Below are positions 36,433 through 41,104 of a stretch of 41,104 nucleotides of DNA, piece after piece. The translations under genes and the position numbers were made by a program. Every line of letters starts with the position of its first letter. The first letter of the stretch is position 1. This stretch comes from an uncultured Bacteroidales bacterium (GTDB lineage: Bacteria; Bacteroidota; Bacteroidia; Bacteroidales; Paludibacteraceae): assembly GCA_903830915.1 (NCBI GenBank), contig CAIKVR010000212.1:1-41104 (forward strand), read 5' to 3'. The notes under the pieces were generated by a model that saw nothing but the letters and a program-made list of their open reading frames with translations, did no database searches and was not told the DNA's origin.

Positions 36433-36839
36433 AAAATTGGCCAGCCCCGCAAGTTCAAACTTAGACATTCTTACTAAATTTTAGATATGTTCTCTGAATT
36501 TATCATTTCCTTATTGCAAGTCAATAAGACAGGAGGGTGAATTGAATCGTGTTATGTATTCAGATTTTAAAAATATTGTTCATCAATGATTTGCTGCAAT
36601 AAAAATGTCCTGTATTTAGATCGGAGAAATACCAAACTGGAATGTTAGATTCTCTGGCTTTCATTAGATTTGGATACTCCTTTTATTATCAATGAGATGA
36701 AGTGTTATATATAATTGCCAGAGTTGGTATTTATTTGATTGAGCAAAAACGGTAAGTTTGTTAAAAATGCATCATTACAAGAATATAGTATTTAAAGCGA
36801 ATAGATAAACCTCACAGTATTTTTATTAAAAAAGCTATA
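36433..36839. other. gene-free stretch between TU3 and the TU2 regulatory region
   Basis: About 400 bp with no supportable reading frame, no clear hairpin terminator for TU3 and no repeat. I see nothing else in it. Confidence 0.5.
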
Positions 36840-39800
36840 TTAGTGAATAATAATTTTTTGAATAACTTCCTGTCCTGTCTCGTTTGAAAAGTGAACAATA
36901 TACAATCCGGTATCTAAATTCGTAATCAGCTTGTTTGTATTTTTCAACCGTAATAGAAGGACGCCCTGCGTGCTGTAAATTCTGAATGTTCCTTTTTCGG
37001 ATGCAAGAATACTCTTGTCAACAACCCGTAACGAAAGAACAGATGAATTTAATAATTGGGTTGTAATAGATGTAACTGCAACTTTTTCAACCGCATCTGC
37101 CCAGGTATTTGAAATCCGTACACCACCAATGTTTAGATTTTGTGAAACTGTTCCCTGCGCTCTCGACCATAGATTGCTGAGTTTTGTTCGGATGGTTGCT
37201 GAAGTATTATCAGCTATTTCTGGTGAGGATGGTTCTGAGTCACCAAGTTTTGGATTGATATAAACCGACGACGTTGATGTTGAAAAATCATATTTCAACA
37301 CAATCAGATTGGTAGCTCCAACAGTTAACGAAGTAGGAGAGCTCGCATATTTATAATCGGCACTGGCGGTTGAACCTCGCACAGTACCTAATTTGTAGAA
37401 ACCGGTAGACGTTTTTCCAATCAATACTTTTGGTCCGGCACTGGTTCCATCGGCCATCCCGAATGCTTCCTGATTGGTAGATGATACGTTGGCGTTTACT
37501 TTGAGTAAAAAGCTTAAATATAATACGCCGGAACTGATGGAAGTAGCACTGAATGGTTTGTAGGCTTTAAAATCAGAAACTGTGGTTCCTGATAAAAGGC
37601 TAATAGTCATCGATTTTCCAAGTGCCGAAAGGATATAAGTTCCATATTCATCCGAATAGCTTAAAGTTCCACTTGTAATGGTACGTGTGCCAGTTCCGGT
37701 GGTGATAGTTCCTGCTTCGAGCCACGATCCCTGTCCTGTAAGAGGTCCAACTGTATAATCAAAAATTTCGTTGTACAATCCGGTGGTTGGAATAATGGAT
37801 GTTACGGTCAATGTTTGTACAACATCCGATGCTGCGTTGAAAATTGCATTTCCAACTTGTGATGCAGTAATTGTGACAGTTCCCGGACCAACTAAATGAA
37901 TATTCCCATTTACAATTGTTGCAACGTAAGTATTTGAACTTGTATACGTAACAGCCAAACCTGAACTGGCGGTTGCACCCGGATTAAAATCGGCATCACC
38001 ATAAACTTTTGCAGTCAAACCCGGAAAAGTAATGATTTGATTTGTGCCATTTACGGTAAGCGTTTGACGAACAGAAATGGCAGATTTATAGGTATCATTG
38101 CCCGCTTGCGAAGCAGTAATAATAGCTGTTCCTGCACCTACGATATGAATATTCCCATTTACGATAGTTGCCACTCCGGTGTTTGAACTTGTGAGTGTAA
38201 CGGCTAATCCGGAACTCGCCGTAGCCACAACACTAAAATCGGCATCGCCCGGGACTTTTGTAGGGATAGCCTGAAAAGTAATGGTTTGGCTAGTTTTAGA
38301 ATTGTCAATTAATTGAATGGTATTTAAACTTTGAGCCAAATTTACCAAGGCATTGGAACTCAATATAGCCTGACCATCGAGTGGAGCATACAATTCCAAG
38401 CTTGATTTCAGCATTTTGCCGCTTGACAAACCGGTAATTTCCATCTGATTCATCCCTGAACGGTAGAAAAACCAGTTGCGGTAATCAACCGATGCAGGGG
38501 CATTGGAGTCGAAAAGATTAAATGCCGTAGCCAGCAGTTTTTCATTGATAGTATTCACAGCAACGCCATCGCAATATAGAATAGTAAAACCTTGTGCATA
38601 ATAATGACTCAGGGTTGCGTTGTGCCACTGACCATCGTTCATAATTGTTGTGCCGGTTATAAATCCTCCGTTTGGCGATTGGTAAGTTAGAAATCCTGTA
38701 GTGGCATCAATGGATACAATTCCATCAACAGCACTTTGTGGAAAACTCAGAATCGATCCGGCACCGGTAGTTTTAAAATCAACCGAAGTTGTGAACGAAT
38801 GAAAAGTATTGTCGGGTGTAAAAGAAAGCTGATGGTTGGCAGTCGTCTTATTCAGCGATAAATAAGTGCCTGATTGTCTTGTCGGTTGGGCTTTTCCGGC
38901 ATTTAAAGCATCAAAAAGTGTGGGCACAATGCTGTAAGATAATTCGGTATGACCGTCGTCGTTGGGATGCGAATTGTCGTGCTGATAAAGCAAAGGCCAT
39001 TTCCCTGTTCCATCGTCAATACATCCCAACAGATTGAAACTGGGTACATCCCATTCGTGAATCAGCATATCTATTTGTTTCACATAGTTGTATTCCGTTA
39101 AGCCAAAATCGGCTCGTGGATACACATTGGCAATAATCGGTATTTTTCCCACCGAACGGGCTTTGGCAATAAGCATCAGCATATTGGTTTTAAACTGATC
39201 GTAAATGGTTTGTCCACCGGTAATGATGCCTTCATTTCCCAATGACAGCGCGTAAACAACATACAAACTGCCATCATTTAATAAATCTTTATCCCACCGT
39301 GCCAACACATCTTTGGTGTCATTTCCACCAATGGAGATGTTTGAAACCACCCAATTATTCTGACTTGTTCCTGAAGTGTAGCGTTGATTCAGCATTTGAC
39401 CGTATTTATAAGCATAACCTATGTAGGATGTTGAACCCAAACTGTTTGTAACTGTTACCGAAGCACCTTGCCCGTTGGAAACCGAAGAACCCATTTGAGA
39501 GATTTTAAACGGACTGTTTGGATAAAGTTTGTAGGAATTTGTACCTAAATAAGCCCGAACAACCCCTGAGCCCGAAATTGTCGACGGAATAGGGCTACCT
39601 CCCACAATCAATGTATCGGCTTTCGATCCCGCTCCAAAAATTGTGGCTGTACCTGCATTTTGTGAACTATAGAAATTAAATGTTCCGGTGTTATTGAGCG
39701 TTGTTCCTGTTTCAAAAACGCCGGTATTTATACCAATTTTGTCGGGTGGAGTGTTCAGCAATAGGGCGGTAGATATGTTATCGCCATTGCTTGTAGCTGT

Positions 39801-40754
39801 ACCCGAAAGATATAAAGCCGAAAGTTGGTTACTCACCGTGATTTGTTTTTGACCGGAAAGAACCACGCCACTTTGGGTAATGGAAGCGGTAATCGTAACT
39901 GTTCCGTTTTTCTTAGCTGACAGTAATCCGTTTGCATCAATAGTTGCCACCGTAATATCGTTCACGCTCCAATTGTAGGAGTTGGGTGTGGCGTCGGCAG
40001 GCAGAACAGTTGCTTTCATCTGCGATTGACCTCCGGTGTTTGGAATATCGTTTCCGCTTACAGTAATGGATGTGGTACTCACGTAAGGTACCGTATATTC
40101 TTCCACTTTCAGCGAATTGATGTAGGCATAGCCACCCGAGAAAGGTGTTAGCGTTATATTTATTTCAGCATTTGCATCAGGATAGATTAGCGTGGTTTCG
40201 AGGATAGTAGTTTTATTTCCATTGTAACCTGTACCACCAAGGTTAGTACCCGACGATTGTAATGTACCCGCAGCAGTCGTTAAACCAACTAGGTTGAACT
40301 GGCTGATTCGGGCAGGATCGGCAGTGCTTCGACTGTTGAAAAAAAAGAATTTGTAGGCTTTAGTTTTAGTTAGTCCGGTAAGTTTAAAACTACCTGAAGT
40401 GGAGGTGTAGAAATAATCCTGTGTAACAGTGGGAATGGCAAAGATGCCTATTTTTGAAGCTTCGGGTACAGTTAACCCACCGGATAGAAGTCCATTAGTC
40501 GAAAATTTGGTGACAATCTTCAATGCATAAGCTGTAGCTGTATTGGTATTTGTCAGCAATCCTGATACTGTGGCTGAAGCCGACGGATCAATTATATTAT
40601 TCCAGTAATTAGCGTTTATATCCGGATTACTAGTACTATTTCCATTTGTAACATCGTTTGGCCCAAAGTCGAATAGGAGCGTTTTGTCTAAAGTTTGAGC
40701 GCTAAGACTGAAAAGAGAAAAGCTAATAAAATTCAGAAGTAGAAGTTTTTTCAT
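36840..40754 (-). CDS. T9SS-secreted 1304-residue mosaic SGNH hydrolase (putative carbohydrate esterase)
   Basis: The start at 40754 (MKKLLLLNFISFSLFSLSAQ) gives a normal signal peptide; an upstream in-frame ATG at 40796 would add 14 residues and abut the operators. Order: malectin-like carbohydrate-binding domain (about 21-222, LLFDFGPNDV, YAYINSLKVEEY); BIG2-type Ig (about 226-308); SGNH hydrolase (about 415-625) with GSSVSNGQG near 423, SLGNEG near 507 and D593/H596 in DNSHPNDDGH; LamG-like domain (about 640-815); two near-identical Ig-like repeats (about 820-985, SSGLAVT-x-TSSNT, VGxGT); a jelly-roll domain like those of TU2 (about 990-1225); T9SS tail. A 9- to 10-residue SGNH motif set makes hydrolase activity likely. 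The ester bond is unknown. It is the only gene of TU3. Confidence 0.83.
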   Translation of the reverse strand: MKKLLLLNFISFSLFSLSAQTLDKTLLFDFGPNDVTNGNSTSNPDINANYWNNIIDPSASATVSGLLTNTNTATAYALKIVTKFSTNGLLSGGLTVPEASKIGIFAIPTVTQDYFYTSTSGSFKLTGLTKTKAYKFFFFNSRSTADPARISQFNLVGLTTAAGTLQSSGTNLGGTGYNGNKTTILETTLIYPDANAEINITLTPFSGGYAYINSLKVEEYTVPYVSTTSITVSGNDIPNTGGQSQMKATVLPADATPNSYNWSVNDITVATIDANGLLSAKKNGTVTITASITQSGVVLSGQKQITVSNQLSALYLSGTATSNGDNISTALLLNTPPDKIGINTGVFETGTTLNNTGTFNFYSSQNAGTATIFGAGSKADTLIVGGSPIPSTISGSGVVRAYLGTNSYKLYPNSPFKISQMGSSVSNGQGASVTVTNSLGSTSYIGYAYKYGQMLNQRYTSGTSQNNWVVSNISIGGNDTKDVLARWDKDLLNDGSLYVVYALSLGNEGIITGGQTIYDQFKTNMLMLIAKARSVGKIPIIANVYPRADFGLTEYNYVKQIDMLIHEWDVPSFNLLGCIDDGTGKWPLLYQHDNSHPNDDGHTELSYSIVPTLFDALNAGKAQPTRQSGTYLSLNKTTANHQLSFTPDNTFHSFTTSVDFKTTGAGSILSFPQSAVDGIVSIDATTGFLTYQSPNGGFITGTTIMNDGQWHNATLSHYYAQGFTILYCDGVAVNTINEKLLATAFNLFDSNAPASVDYRNWFFYRSGMNQMEITGLSSGKMLKSSLELYAPLDGQAILSSNALVNLAQSLNTIQLIDNSKTSQTITFQAIPTKVPGDADFSVVATASSGLAVTLTSSNTGVATIVNGNIHIVGAGTAIITASQAGNDTYKSAISVRQTLTVNGTNQIITFPGLTAKVYGDADFNPGATASSGLAVTYTSSNTYVATIVNGNIHLVGPGTVTITASQVGNAIFNAASDVVQTLTVTSIIPTTGLYNEIFDYTVGPLTGQGSWLEAGTITTGTGTRTITSGTLSYSDEYGTYILSALGKSMTISLLSGTTVSDFKAYKPFSATSISSGVLYLSFLLKVNANVSSTNQEAFGMADGTSAGPKVLIGKTSTGFYKLGTVRGSTASADYKYASSPTSLTVGATNLIVLKYDFSTSTSSVYINPKLGDSEPSSPEIADNTSATIRTKLSNLWSRAQGTVSQNLNIGGVRISNTWADAVEKVAVTSITTQLLNSSVLSLRVVDKSILASEKGTFRIYSTQGVLLLRLKNTNKLITNLDTGLYIVHFSNETGQEVIQKIIIH

Positions 40755-40798
40755 AATTTCCTTGTATTTATATGATTTAAAAAGTTTTTTTACCATAC

Positions 40799-40829
40799 AA
40801 TTGGCATACCAATTATTTGGTCAACCAAA
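40799..40829. promoter_or_regulatory. paired operator-like palindromes upstream of TU3
   Basis: AATTGGCATACCAATT (40799-40814) and TTTGGTCAACCAAA (40816-40829) have centres 16 bp apart, exactly as in TU2. The near site starts 45 bp upstream of the TU3 ATG. The first closely resembles the AATTGGTATACCAATT operator of E. coli UxuR, a FadR-subfamily GntR repressor of hexuronate genes. Confidence 0.7.
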
Positions 40830-40879
40830 AGTAATTTCTGTGTTTTTAATCTCAAAATTATTTAAGAGTTTTTTTTACA

Positions 40880-40913
40880 AATATGTTGTAGAACATATTA
40901 TTGGTTGACCAAT
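40880..40913. promoter_or_regulatory. upstream motif of TU3 and a third TTTGG-type palindrome
   Basis: TGTTGTAGAACAT (40884-40896), inside the palindrome AATATGTT-GTAG-AACATATT (40880-40899), starts exactly 68 bp beyond the start of the distal palindrome (40816). ATTGGTTGACCAAT (40900-40913), another copy of the operator pattern, follows directly. Confidence 0.65.
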
Positions 40914-41055
40914 TGATTGGACTCTATAAAAGTAGATTTAAAGTACCAAGTATTCGAATAAATTTCAAGATAATGGGGGTTTTTAGCAACGAAGTCGTCT
41001 TGACTTTTATAATGTTGCTATTTTTGAGAATTTATTGCTGATCTGAATCGGGTCT

Positions 41056-41104
41056 CGCGAGTTCCAACTCGCGGTATTTATGAATATTCGCGAGTTGGAA
41101 CTCG
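41056..41104. repeat. REP-like inverted pair, cut by the window end
   Basis: CGCGAGTTCCAACTCGCG (41056-41073) is a hairpin with 8-bp arms. A second copy, CGCGAGTTGGAACTCG, starts at 41089 and runs off the end. It is the reverse complement of the first. Such paired GC-rich hairpins are typical of REP elements. Confidence 0.7.

Overview
The window comes from a member of the Bacteroidota, most likely an anaerobic or facultative environmental lineage in or near Bacteroidales/Marinilabiliales. The DNA is AT-rich. Many secreted proteins end in a type IX secretion (T9SS) C-terminal sorting domain. A clear Bacteroidota-type promoter (TTTG, about 20 bp, TAnnTTTG) precedes one gene, and a CarboxypepD_reg-like/TonB-type outer-membrane barrel is present. 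The genus cannot be fixed from the sequence alone.

Region 1 (1-14155, mostly + strand) is mixed. It holds a DUF6266-like protein, a secreted CotH-type protein, a small membrane protein on the minus strand, a secreted DUF3494 (ice-binding-like) adhesin, a SemiSWEET sugar transporter, aroQ, pyruvate kinase and an outer-membrane barrel protein. A tandem double-SGNH hydrolase follows on the minus strand. Last come the two ends of a collapsed MBOAT O-acyltransferase gene and its intact SGNH-like partner.

Region 2 (14156-14938) has no gene. It carries a hairpin element and eight 21-bp tandem repeats.

Region 3 (14939-40754, all minus strand) is an alginate-degradation locus in three inferred transcription units. 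TU1 (27376 down to 14939) encodes a modular alpha/beta esterase, an SGNH esterase, a sialate-O-acetylesterase-like esterase, a PL38-like lyase, a PL6 lyase with a T9SS tail, a PL17 oligoalginate lyase, KdgF, an MFS uronate transporter and an SDR (probable DEH reductase). TU2 (36293 down to 27736) encodes three T9SS-secreted modular proteins built from jelly-roll, FN3 and beta-helix modules. TU3 (40754 down to 36840) encodes a 1304-residue mosaic SGNH hydrolase. Together they would de-acetylate and cut alginate outside the cell, finish it to monomers in the periplasm, convert unsaturated uronate to DEH, import it and reduce it. No SusC/SusD pair, KdgK or KdgA lies in the window.

The main discovery candidate is regulatory. 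All three units carry a TTTGG-type palindrome (TTTGGTYRACCAAA) upstream of the start, and each has a second motif, TGTTGYARAACAT, exactly 68 bp further upstream (start to start). The sequence between the two motifs is not obviously conserved. A second candidate is an unassigned domain opening with FxxGTWG that is shared by four neighbouring secreted proteins.
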